Of a stretch of DNA of 64,000 nt, positions 51,079-59,042 are shown one piece after another. Made by a program: the position numbers and the translations under genes. Location: contig OZ007036.1 in assembly GCA_963931655.1 (NCBI GenBank), positions 1,736,001-1,800,000 on the forward strand. Direction: 5' to 3'. Within the stretch, counting starts at the first letter, position 1. Every line of letters begins with the position of its first letter. Below the pieces are notes generated by a model, which saw only the letters and a program-made list of their open reading frames with translations, was not told where the DNA came from and searched no databases. This DNA is from Butyricicoccus_B sp017886875. GTDB taxonomy: Bacteria > Bacillota > Clostridia > Oscillospirales > Butyricicoccaceae.

Positions 51079-52338
51079 TTAATAGTTATACCAGATACAC
51101 TCAAGTCTAGTATTGTCACTACTATGTAATGCAACATTAGATGTGGTAGGATAGACTTCTTTTGTCCAACCTAGCTCAGGTGTCAAATACTTATCATACA
51201 ATTTAAGGTCATAGTTACATATTAAAGTCTTACATTTAGCATCTTTAATCTTCATTAAAAAATACTCTTGTTCTTCATATCCAAATGAACGAGTATAACA
51301 AGCACCAAGATTTTTAGGTTGTTTTTTATCTTTAATAGCCTCGGAAAAACTACTATATTTTGCAATATCAATACCAGACAATAATCTTTGCTCATCTTTT
51401 GGCGATATGTATGACGGATCACAAAACATCATAACATCAGGGTTTGATAACCACTCATAAAGTATATTGTTTTCTTTTATTCTTTTGTACTTTTCGTCAT
51501 TACCATAAGCACTCTGTTTAAAAAAATCCATGGCATCACATTGGATTATATTGATACCCTCTAAACGCTCAGCACACTTATATAGATTTAATATTCTCTT
51601 TTTATAATCCTTATCACTTTTAAACTTACCACATGAAAAATCTTTACCCATACTACCAAAACTAAAGCTAAATACAATATATGTTGCTAAAGCTAAATCC
51701 ATATCTGATATATGGTTTGTAGTTAATGTGTCACGTGGACGAGCTAAAGAATTATGAACATCATTCTTAATATCATATAAGTCTACCCACATTGAAAATA
51801 TATCTAAATATGAACACTTGAAATCTTCGTTTTCTATAAGTTTACTTTTCAAATTATTGATTGATTCTTGTATCTCAGTATTACAATGATTACATGATAT
51901 AGTATCTTTTTTTTCTAATTCATATAACAAACTAATAAACTCATCTATATTTGAATTTGATATACCTATATCCTTATCATTGCACAAAAACTTTTTCAGA
52001 TAGCCATAATATTGTTTCTCAAAATCTCCTTCACAGAAATCATATATTTCTTTTGCCTTATCAAACTGCTCTTCACTATACTCAGTTTCATAATACAATC
52101 TATCTATAAATTCTTGTGCAGTATCTTTATTAGATAAAATAGACATCAATGAACATACGCCAGAACCATAATCGTTATAATATTCAGCTCTATGAGGGGG
52201 TTTATTTAAAAGGACTCTACACGCTCCACCAAAAAGAGTAACAAATGTTGATGTAGTATAATCAAGTCTATCACATATAAACTTAGACATTCGTGCTTTA
52301 CCGCCAAAATACGGAATAACTGATAATGGCTTACTCAA
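51079..52338 (-). CDS. D12-class adenine-N6 DNA methyltransferase
   Basis: A 419-residue methylase of the D12 (Dam-like) class, longer than the usual 260-290. Motif I is PYFGGKARMSKFI at residues 8-20, the catalytic motif IV is CDPSY instead of the usual DPPY, and a zinc-like CNHCN lies in the inserted region (about 148). TTG start at 52338 with GGAG upstream. No restriction endonuclease is adjacent, so it is an orphan methylase that may protect or time the element; target sequence unknown. Confidence 0.88.
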   Translation of the reverse strand: MSKPLSVIPYFGGKARMSKFICDRLDYTTSTFVTLFGGACRVLLNKPPHRAEYYNDYGSGVCSLMSILSNKDTAQEFIDRLYYETEYSEEQFDKAKEIYDFCEGDFEKQYYGYLKKFLCNDKDIGISNSNIDEFISLLYELEKKDTISCNHCNTEIQESINNLKSKLIENEDFKCSYLDIFSMWVDLYDIKNDVHNSLARPRDTLTTNHISDMDLALATYIVFSFSFGSMGKDFSCGKFKSDKDYKKRILNLYKCAERLEGINIIQCDAMDFFKQSAYGNDEKYKRIKENNILYEWLSNPDVMMFCDPSYISPKDEQRLLSGIDIAKYSSFSEAIKDKKQPKNLGACYTRSFGYEEQEYFLMKIKDAKCKTLICNYDLKLYDKYLTPELGWTKEVYPTTSNVALHSSDNTRLECIWYNY

Positions 52339-52377
52339 TAAACCATCTCCTATAAACTTTATTTTTGTTTAAACAAA

Positions 52378-53100
52378 TCATTTACTAACGTCTTGTTCTT
52401 TAACTTCATTTTGCTCTTTATCTTCAATATATTTGTTATCAATCAGTTTTTGACATATAAAAGACAGACCTCTTATAACTTTACTTTGATATCTTGCAAG
52501 TATAGCGATACGATTTTTTGCAGTACGTATATACCCCAAATTTCTTAATTCCTTTTTTAGTTCTGTAATCTCATAGTTTTTATAACCACAATCATATGCC
52601 ATCTCATCAAAGTCTTTTATAGGTATAAAACACTCATCACCAGGATTATTCTTATTCATCAGTTCAGCGTATTTCCCTACTTCATGTAACAAGTCATCAA
52701 AACGACTATCATTCTGATTATTATATGGAGTCTTTTTTAATGAAAGGTACATAGATTTAATTTTCATCTTTAACTTTACAAGTTCATTTTCATTACTGAA
52801 AATTACACCATATTTCATAAACTGCTTAAAAGGTGTATCTAAATCATCTATTGAAGTTTGAACACTTCCATTAAACAAACGAGCACCATTATCATAACAA
52901 TAACAATCTATTTTTAGATATTCAAGCATTGAAACTTTGTCTTTATATCTAGTCAATTCAAATTCAAATATGCTTTCTGGAAAAGCATTCTGAGTTGTTT
53001 TACCTTTAGGCACATTTTTTTGACAAGTACTATTATTTTGAACACTAGCATAAATTATGTTATTATCTACACCTTTAACTTCCCAAGATAATTTATCCAT
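52378..53100 (-). CDS. Hypothetical protein with a winged-helix-like C-terminus
   Basis: A 240-residue protein upstream of the methylase gene. The first 140 residues are unknown. The C-terminal part (about 155-225, CFIPIKDFDEMAYDCGYKN... then ELKKELRNLGYIRTAKNRIAI) has the pattern of the winged-helix domain at the C-terminus of many element and phage primases, so a replication role is possible. The ATG at 53100 follows AAAGGATTG. Not a firm assignment. Confidence 0.65.
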   Translation of the reverse strand: MDKLSWEVKGVDNNIIYASVQNNSTCQKNVPKGKTTQNAFPESIFEFELTRYKDKVSMLEYLKIDCYCYDNGARLFNGSVQTSIDDLDTPFKQFMKYGVIFSNENELVKLKMKIKSMYLSLKKTPYNNQNDSRFDDLLHEVGKYAELMNKNNPGDECFIPIKDFDEMAYDCGYKNYEITELKKELRNLGYIRTAKNRIAILARYQSKVIRGLSFICQKLIDNKYIEDKEQNEVKEQDVSK

Positions 53101-53267
53101 ACATAACAATCCTTTAACATAAAAATATATAAGCCATACAAGTAAAAATGGCTATCTTCGATATCCAATTATTTACAAAACTTTATAAACCCCGTTTTTT
53201 CACCATGTAAACATAGCTTCTATTTAGCCTAGTATTTATACTACTAAACCTTTTAATTACAATCTGG

Positions 53268-53289
53268 TTTGTTCTGGTTTGTTTTGGTA
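53268..53289 (+). repeat. Short tandem ctggtttgtt repeat
   Basis: Two and a half copies of a 10-bp unit upstream of the gene at 52378, probably a regulatory site. Confidence 0.45.
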
Positions 53290-53677
53290 ATATTTTATAT
53301 TATTCTCAATCCTTAACCTAAAACCAATAAACATTTTAAACTAATTTTACATTTCAATTCTAGCATATAAACCATGTCATGTAAATAATCATAATATCAT
53401 CAATATATATCTATATATAAATATGCTTAAATGTACTATGGTCATAATAATTGTACGTCTATATAAATAAGATACGCTTTACCTTTTGGCAGTGCACTAC
53501 CAATAATATAATTCATAGTCTATACCATAACCATATATCTATTGATTCTATCATAAAATATATGACCCATATCTAATGCTATACACTTATGGTGATGTTT
53601 ATATTATTCTGTTAAACTATTCTCCCTGTGGCTCATATCCAGTTGTCCTACCATACACATATCTATTCAATATCTAC

Positions 53678-53783
53678 TTTCTTACACTCTTTCTTCAATC
53701 TTAATATTCTAATGTATAGTTTCTACTCTCTTTCTTACACTCTTTCTTCAATCTTAATATTCTAATGTATAGTTTCTACTCTC
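53678..53783. repeat. 53-bp tandem duplication
   Basis: Two adjacent, essentially identical copies beginning tttcttacactctttcttca. Confidence 0.85.
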
Positions 53784-53859
53784 TAATTCAATATCTCATG
53801 GTTATACATATATCTTTAACTGCACCTTGATAGGGGAGTGGGTTCATACTAAAAACAAA

Positions 53860-53885
53860 ACTCGCCTTAATCTAAACAGGCGAGT
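53860..53885 (-). terminator. Orphan minus-strand terminator
   Basis: Stem actcgcct / aggcgagt then TTTTGTTTTT on the minus strand. No coding gene lies upstream of it on that strand as far as the tRNA, so it may end a non-coding RNA. Confidence 0.75.
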
Positions 53886-54073
53886 TCCTTAATTTATACC
53901 ATATATTTAATCATATACCGTCTTGTACACGATAAACCTAAACACTAAATACAATTTCCAGTATATTACAATCCATATGGCTATAAATATTTTAACAAGT
54001 CATAGAAATGCTACCAAAATTCTACTCCTTAACCATATCCCTATAACACAATACGTATGCACTCAACTCAATG

Positions 54074-54106
54074 TGGTAATGTTGGTAATACTGGTAATGT
54101 GGTAAT
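54074..54106 (+). repeat. Four tandem TGGTAAT repeats
   Basis: TGGTAAT starts at 54074, 54083, 54092 and 54100 (spacing 9, 9, 8). Iteron-like. Confidence 0.75.
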
Positions 54107-54283
54107 GTATCCTCTTTTAATCAACATGGCAATAAAAAGCCATATAAATTCTTTTATCTATTTCACAATCAAAAAATAACTTCAATACACTTAATGTATT
54201 TACAATTTCAAACTTGCTTTTTTAAAGTCTAAAATTTAACCAATATTCTATATCCAATAATTACTCTTAAACAGAACATATAT

Positions 54284-54317
54284 GGTTACACTGGTTAAAT
54301 CGGTTACAGTGGTTACA
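54284..54317 (+). repeat. Four tandem GGTTA(C/A)A repeats, 9-bp period
   Basis: Starts at 54284, 54293, 54302 and 54311, with exact 9-bp spacing. Iteron-like. Confidence 0.78.
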
Positions 54318-54447
54318 CTTAAACACCTTATACCAACGCACTATATACACCATTATTCTAGCACATTATTTTTACCGTGTAAACAAATAATATCTTATAT
54401 TTTTCTAAATTTATAGATATATTCAAGCTTGCCATGAATAAATATTA

Positions 54448-54467
54448 GTTTGCCACCGTTTGCCACT
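54448..54467 (+). repeat. Paired GTTTGCCAC, right integrase arm sites
   Basis: GTTTGCCACC then GTTTGCCACT, same orientation as the left pair at 42031-42050, and about 120 bp from the right core. Confidence 0.7.
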
Positions 54468-54533
54468 ATACTATTGCCTTAAATATCTATGACTGTTTCT
54501 CACTCGTATATATGACTTTTTAGACAAATATAA

Positions 54534-54562
54534 TTGACTTTTTCCATAATATATGATAAAAT
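54534..54562 (+). promoter_or_regulatory. Element-borne promoter driving intact tRNA-Thr
   Basis: TTGACT (54534-54539), 17-bp spacer, TAAAAT (54557-54562), lying inside the element about 28 bp before the tRNA. It differs from the chromosomal promoter at 41740-41768. Confidence 0.8.
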
Positions 54563-54588
54563 ATGCCTGTTTCAGTTACAAATATTAC

Positions 54589-54629
54589 TTGCTACTGTAG
54601 CTCAGTTGGTAGAGCATCTCCCTCGTAAT
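54589..54629 (+). repeat. attR, right 41-bp direct repeat
   Basis: Identical to 41791-41831 and forms the 5' half of the intact tRNA-Thr gene. Confidence 0.93.
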
Positions 54630-54666
54630 GAGAAGGTCACGTGTTCGAGTCACGCCAGTAGCTCCA
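54591..54666 (+). tRNA. tRNA-Thr (CGU anticodon)
   Basis: A 76-nt tRNA. Acceptor gctactg / cagtagc pairs perfectly, the D-arm is gctc...gagc, the loop CTCGTAA gives anticodon CGU, the T-arm has GTTCGAGTC, and CCA is encoded at 54664-54666. The anticodon stem TCTCC/TGAGA has four pairs plus a C-U mismatch next to the loop. It was rebuilt by element integration: 5' half in the repeat, 3' half chromosomal. Confidence 0.95.
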
Positions 54667-54667
54667 A

Positions 54668-54699
54668 ACCGCTTTTTTGTTAAAAAGCGGTTTTTTTAT
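54668..54699 (+). terminator. Terminator of tRNA-Thr
   Basis: Stem aaccgctttttt / aaaaagcggtt followed by a T-run. Confidence 0.9.
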
Positions 54700-54792
54700 A
54701 TATAAGTAAAATGCTATTGTAAAATAATGAGTATTATAATATAATCTAATACACAATGAAACTTTATCTCTTTAAATATAAATGGTGACATT

Positions 54793-55332
54793 ATGAGAAC
54801 TTTAAAATATGCTCTTTTGGGTATGTTAAATAAGCAAGATATGACAGGCTATGAACTTATGAAACTTTTTGAAGGAGCTTTAGCGGAATTTTGGTCAGTT
54901 AAGCATAGCCAAATCTATCCAGAGCTAAAAAGACTTACTAAAGAAGGTATGGTAACTTATACCGTTGAAATTTCGGGAAATGTGCTTGAAAAAAAGATAT
55001 ATTCAATAACAGAGCTTGGAAAACAAGATTTTATGAATTGGCTTAGTCAACCACATAAAATGAAAGCAACCCCTAAAGAAGAATTTCGTTTACAGCTTTT
55101 TTATTCATCAGCTCTTGATATAGAGCGTCAAATTTATATATTAGAAGACCAATTAAAACAACATCAAGATAGACTTGAATATTTAAAGAAAAGTCAATTA
55201 GCGTTTGGCGAAGTACCAAAAAAGGGAACATATGAATTTAGTGATTATTTAGTGCTCTTAGGTGCGATAAAACGTGAAGAAGGAATGTGTGACTGGTTAA
55301 ATGAATGTATAAATATGTGTAAAGAAAATTAA
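54793..55332 (+). CDS. PadR-family transcriptional regulator
   Basis: A 179-residue winged-helix regulator. The N-terminal DNA-binding domain has ALLGMLNKQDMTGYELMK and SQIYPELKRLTKEGMV. A C-terminal coiled-coil dimerisation part (about 105-175) is of the Vir/PadR-C type. It lies just downstream of the element's right end; the target genes are not evident. Confidence 0.9.
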   Translation: MRTLKYALLGMLNKQDMTGYELMKLFEGALAEFWSVKHSQIYPELKRLTKEGMVTYTVEISGNVLEKKIYSITELGKQDFMNWLSQPHKMKATPKEEFRLQLFYSSALDIERQIYILEDQLKQHQDRLEYLKKSQLAFGEVPKKGTYEFSDYLVLLGAIKREEGMCDWLNECINMCKEN

Positions 55333-55427
55333 ATATAGCTTTAAAGCATATAATATCTGTGGTAGAATATTATTGTGCTATTAGATAAAAATAGCTGTGG
55401 ATTTTATTTATGAATGGAGGGTGCTAA

Positions 55428-56201
55428 ATGTACCAGATTCAAAACTTCACAAACAATGATGACATTAAAATCTTAAATCAGCTTGGACCATTTATGGTTG
55501 TTGAGTATCAAAGAGATTTAAGTGTTATGCCACATGAAGCACAAATAGCTTTTTTCTGTAATGAAATGAATGTGCGTAAACGTCAAGTTATATGCGATAT
55601 GAGCAAGGCACAGGGTATTACACTTCAAGCAGGTGCTATGCAGTGGACGGTTGGAGATGTAAATGCTACAACTGGTATTAAAGGTGTAGGAGATTTCTTT
55701 GGAAAAGCACTGCGTGGACAGGTAACTGGTGAATCTGCAATAAAACCAGAATATGTCGGAAATGGTACTTTAGTGCTTGAGCCTACATATAAACATATAC
55801 TGCTTGTAGATATGAGCCAATGGGGCGGAAATATAGTGCTTGATGATGGTTTGTTTCTTGCATGTGAGTCAAGTTTAAAGCACAAGGCAGTTATGCGTTC
55901 TAATCTATCATCTGCGGTTGCAGGTGGAGAGGGTTTATTTAACTTAGGTATTCAGGGTGTAGGTACACTTTGTCTTGAGTCTCCAGTGCCAAAGGAAGAA
56001 CTTATAGAGATTACACTTCAAAATGATGTACTAAAAGTTGATGGTAATATGGCAATCGCTTGGAGTGGTACACTCGATTTTACAGTTGAGCGTTCTGGTA
56101 AAACACTTATTGGTTCAGCGGCTTCTGGTGAAGGCTTAGTAAATGTATATCGTGGTACAGGCAGAGTATTGCTTGCACCTGTAGTAAAAGGCCCAGTATA
56201 A
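55428..56201 (+). CDS. AIM24 / TRAP-like family protein
   Basis: A 257-residue beta-rich protein of the AIM24 family, with the repeated Gly-rich segments GNGTLVLEP, GEGLFNLGIQGVGTLCLES and GEGLVNVYRGTGRVLL. Bacterial function is unknown. RBS: GGAGGG. Own terminator at 56206-56235. Confidence 0.85.
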   Translation: MYQIQNFTNNDDIKILNQLGPFMVVEYQRDLSVMPHEAQIAFFCNEMNVRKRQVICDMSKAQGITLQAGAMQWTVGDVNATTGIKGVGDFFGKALRGQVTGESAIKPEYVGNGTLVLEPTYKHILLVDMSQWGGNIVLDDGLFLACESSLKHKAVMRSNLSSAVAGGEGLFNLGIQGVGTLCLESPVPKEELIEITLQNDVLKVDGNMAIAWSGTLDFTVERSGKTLIGSAASGEGLVNVYRGTGRVLLAPVVKGPV

Positions 56202-56205
56202 AATG

Positions 56206-56235
56206 AAAAACGCATTGCTTAGGCAATGCGTTTTT
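56206..56235. terminator. Bidirectional terminator
   Basis: 13-bp perfect stem aaaaacgcattgc / gcaatgcgttttt between convergent genes. Confidence 0.92.
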
Positions 56236-56241
56236 TTATGC

Positions 56242-57900
56242 TTAAATTTCCATAATAATTGGTAAAATCATAGGGCTGCGTTTTGTTTTCTTAAATAAAT
56301 AATCACTAAGTGCACCCTTAACAGCAAGTTTAATACCGTTCCAATCACGAACACCTTCATCAAGGCAGCGGTCAAGTGCAATTTGACAAGTGTTTCTTAG
56401 TTCCTCCATAAGTGGTTCAGCTTCCTTAACATATACAAAACCACGGGAAACAATATCAGGGCCTGCTATAACAACTCTTGATGTTGCATCAATAGTCATA
56501 ACAACAACTAACAGACCATCTTCAGAGAGGTGCTTTCTATCACGCAATACAGCAGAACCAACGTCACCTATACCAAGGCCATCAACAAGCACTCTGCCAG
56601 ATGGTACAGGATTTCCAAGACGTATCGAGCGTTCACCAATTTCTATAGGTCGTCCAATTTCGCCAACGATAGTATTGCGTTTAGGCATACCCATTTTCTG
56701 AGCTATTTGAGCATGCATACACAGCATACGATGCTCACCATGTACAGGGATAAAATACTTAGGCTTACATAGTGCGAGCATTAATTTTTGCTCCTCTTGG
56801 CAAGCATGACCTGAAACATGAAGTGCAGCATTACGGTCATAAATAACTTCTGCACCCTTTTTATAAAGCTCATTTATCATATTATTTACAGCTTTCTCGT
56901 TCCCTGGGATAGCAGAAGCAGCAATGAGAATACGGTCACCGGCTATAACGTCCACTTGTTTATGGCTATTATATGCCATACGATAAAGTGCAGACATGGT
57001 TTCACCTTGAGAGCCAGTTGACACAATAACAATTTGCTCTTTAGGATATCGTCTAATTTCTGACATATCAATCAAAACCTTGCCTTTATCTTGTAAATAA
57101 CCAAGTTCACCAGCAACGGTTATGATTTTTTCCATGCTTCGACCACAAACAGCAACCTTTCTGCCATATTTTGCAGCTATATCTAATATCTGCTGCAAAC
57201 GTGATACATTAGATGCGAATGTTGCAATAATAATTCTTTCACGGCAGTTTTTAAAGAAGTTTTCAAGACCTGCACCAACAGTTTGTTCTGATGGTGTATA
57301 TCCTGCACGTTCAACATTGGTTGAGTCACTCATAAGAGCAAGAACGCCTTCTTTACCGAGTTCGCCAAAACGAGCAAGGTCTATCATATCGCCATAAGCA
57401 GGTGTAAGGTCAACTTTAAAGTCACCTGTATGAATGATAGTACCTAGTGGAGTGCGAATAGCCAAAGCAACTGCATCTGCAATGGAGTGGTTAGTGTGGA
57501 TAAATTCAACAGTAAAACAGCCAAGTTTCACTGTATCACCAGCTTTAACACGATTAAAGCGAACTCTTGAAGGCATACGGTGTTCTGTTAGTTTTGCTTC
57601 AATCATGCCACAAGTAAGACGAGTACCATAAACAGGGGCATTCATTTCACGAAGCACATAAGGCAGACCACCGATATGGTCTTCATGTCCATGGGTGATA
57701 AGATAACCACGCAGTTTCCTAACATTACGCTTTAGGTATGTTGTGTCTGGAATTACAAGGTCAACACCGAGCATATCATCATCAGGAAACGCTAAACCAC
57801 AGTCAATTACTATGATATCGTTACCAAACTCAATAAGAGTCATGTTTTTACCGATTTCATCAAGACCACCAAGCGGAATAATCTTCAGTTTTTCTCTCAT
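56242..57900 (-). CDS. rnj: Ribonuclease J
   Basis: A 552-residue metallo-beta-lactamase/beta-CASP RNase (endonuclease and 5'-3' exonuclease) for mRNA decay and rRNA maturation. The zinc motif is THGHEDHIGG (about 63-72), later motifs include HTGDFKVD and the beta-CASP HVSGHA, and a C-terminal domain follows. It is a single gene here; J1 versus J2 cannot be judged. ATG at 57900 is chosen; a TTG 33 bp upstream lacks a site. Confidence 0.94.
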   Translation of the reverse strand: MREKLKIIPLGGLDEIGKNMTLIEFGNDIIVIDCGLAFPDDDMLGVDLVIPDTTYLKRNVRKLRGYLITHGHEDHIGGLPYVLREMNAPVYGTRLTCGMIEAKLTEHRMPSRVRFNRVKAGDTVKLGCFTVEFIHTNHSIADAVALAIRTPLGTIIHTGDFKVDLTPAYGDMIDLARFGELGKEGVLALMSDSTNVERAGYTPSEQTVGAGLENFFKNCRERIIIATFASNVSRLQQILDIAAKYGRKVAVCGRSMEKIITVAGELGYLQDKGKVLIDMSEIRRYPKEQIVIVSTGSQGETMSALYRMAYNSHKQVDVIAGDRILIAASAIPGNEKAVNNMINELYKKGAEVIYDRNAALHVSGHACQEEQKLMLALCKPKYFIPVHGEHRMLCMHAQIAQKMGMPKRNTIVGEIGRPIEIGERSIRLGNPVPSGRVLVDGLGIGDVGSAVLRDRKHLSEDGLLVVVMTIDATSRVVIAGPDIVSRGFVYVKEAEPLMEELRNTCQIALDRCLDEGVRDWNGIKLAVKGALSDYLFKKTKRSPMILPIIMEI

Positions 57901-58197
57901 AATATCGATATCACTTTCCTTTACTAAAATCAAATGTTTTTATATCTGGAAAAATCCAGTTAAGGAAGTACCGGTTTTAAAGCACCGTCAGGTCTTCCGT
58001 ATCTTCAAAATAATGTGTGTATCCACAATCCGATAAACAATTATAATAATTGTATCATAAGTAAAATTATTTGTACAGCGATTAAAAATTAAATAATATT
58101 TTTATTAAAAATACGGGAAATAATAAATACAAAAAGTAATATATAAAATAAATATAACAAAATGAAATCGGAAAATTAATTTTTTTCGGGAAATTGT

Positions 58198-58226
58198 TTG
58201 ACAAAGTGGACTGACTTGCGTATGAT
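58198..58226 (+). promoter_or_regulatory. Promoter of the 3D-domain gene
   Basis: TTGACA (58198-58203), 17-bp spacer, TATGAT (58221-58226). The preceding 58040-58197 is AT-rich and without visible genes. Confidence 0.85.
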
Positions 58227-58232
58227 GATTAC

Positions 58233-58341
58233 AAAGCGGTAACAAACAGAAAACAGTTTGGTAACACCGCAAAAGATTTTTTAAAAGGCAAATGCCTATA
58301 TCGCTTGTGTAGCGAAATCTATCTTAACTAGGAGTTTATTT
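58233..58341 (+). promoter_or_regulatory. Structured 5' leader of the 3D-domain gene
   Basis: About 109 nt. Hairpin 1 at the RNA 5' end: gcggt/accgc (58236-58240, 58266-58270) and caaac/gtttg (58243-58247, 58256-58260). Hairpin 2: aggc/gcct. Hairpin 3: tcgct/agcga. AGGAG precedes the ATG. No described riboswitch consensus recognised. Confidence 0.5.
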
Positions 58342-59004
58342 ATGCATTTCAAGAAGATGAAAAGTCTGCTTTGTCTACCAGCTATCGCATTATGTGCAAC
58401 TTTAAGCATTAGTTCGGCTTCCGCACATGATGTTACTATCTCTAGCAATATTCCTGCATCAGATACATCAGTAGCTTCTATCGGCATGATTTCATCGAAT
58501 GAACAAGTTGCTATTGGTTTAGTTCGTACAACTGAAGAAATGGTTCGTGCACGTGAAGAACTTGCAGCTCGTCAAGCAGCTATTGAGGCTGCAAAGCTTG
58601 CAGAGGAGCAAGAAGCCATTCAAGCAGCAAATCCATATATTCCTAATTATGAACGTGTAGTTGCTTATTCCCCTGATTATATTGCAAACCAGTCTATCAC
58701 AGCAAATGGTACAGCGTTAGGTAACTTTAAGCTTACATTCTATTGTGCTTGTGAACAGTGCAGCGGTGGTTATGGAAACAACACAGCAACAGGCACTAAA
58801 TGTACAGAAGGTCGTACAATCGCAGTAGACCCAAAGGTTATCCCACTTGGCAGTGAAGTTTTCATTGAAGGTTTCGGTTCATTTATCGCTGAGGATACTG
58901 GCGGAGCTATCAAGCAAAATAAAATTGATATTTATTTAAGTGACCATGACCGTTGTTATTCTTTAGGCGTGGCAAAAGCTAATGTTTATTTAATGAACAA
59001 GTAA
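58342..59004 (+). CDS. Secreted 3D-domain protein (cell-wall associated)
   Basis: A 220-residue protein with a signal peptide (about 1-28, ASA), a charged coiled-coil stretch (about 60-95, REELAARQAAIEAAKLAEEQEA), and a C-terminal 3D domain (about 125-220). This domain has YCACEQCSGGYG, IAVDPKVIPLGSEVFIEGFG and EDTGGAIKQNKIDIYLSDHD, with the conserved Asp residues of MltA-like lytic enzymes. It probably acts in peptidoglycan remodelling. Confidence 0.92.
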   Translation: MHFKKMKSLLCLPAIALCATLSISSASAHDVTISSNIPASDTSVASIGMISSNEQVAIGLVRTTEEMVRAREELAARQAAIEAAKLAEEQEAIQAANPYIPNYERVVAYSPDYIANQSITANGTALGNFKLTFYCACEQCSGGYGNNTATGTKCTEGRTIAVDPKVIPLGSEVFIEGFGSFIAEDTGGAIKQNKIDIYLSDHDRCYSLGVAKANVYLMNK

Positions 59005-59010
59005 TATAAA

Positions 59011-59035
59011 AAGGCGGGCTTTAAAAGCTCGCCTT
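59011..59035. terminator. Terminator between convergent genes
   Basis: 10-bp stem aaggcgggct / agctcgcctt with one G-T pair. Confidence 0.85.
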
Positions 59036-59042
59036 TAGTGTT

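Larger units (their letters stand above)
53549..53885. repeat. Dispersed imperfect repeat, copy 2
   Basis: Matches copy 1 at 50782-51073, including the identical tail and hairpin. It is longer because of an internal 53-bp tandem duplication. There is no gene on either side of its hairpin to the right. Confidence 0.7.
53886..54533. other. Repeat-bearing non-coding right end of the element
   Basis: No credible gene. Holds two arrays of 9-bp repeats (54074-54106, 54284-54317) and the right arm sites. The small open frames here lack ribosome binding sites. Confidence 0.6.
41791..54629. mobile_element. 12.8-kb integrative element in tRNA-Thr(CGU)
   Basis: The region is bounded by a perfect 41-bp direct repeat covering the 5' half of tRNA-Thr through the anticodon loop. 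It carries a tyrosine integrase next to the left end, paired GTTTGCCAC motifs near both ends, all genes on the minus strand, and much AT-rich repeat-containing non-coding DNA. It encodes no recognisable phage structural, conjugation or relaxase gene, so it is a small integrative (perhaps mobilised) element. Cargo: secreted and SLH proteins, a serine recombinase, a SprT-like protein, a D12 adenine methylase and unknowns. Confidence 0.93.

Noticed and set aside
51079..53100. Restriction-modification system
   Set aside because: Only a methylase is evident; the neighbouring 240-residue protein shows no endonuclease motif.
53923..54105. 60-codon plus-strand gene in the element
   Set aside because: No ribosome binding site, opposite to all element genes, and it runs into the repeat array.
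54074..54317. CRISPR-like array
   Set aside because: Repeats are only 7-9 bp with 1-2 bp between them, no spacers, and no cas genes in the window.
41791..54629. Complete prophage or conjugative element
   Set aside because: No capsid, terminase, portal, relaxase, coupling ATPase or VirB4-like gene can be recognised.
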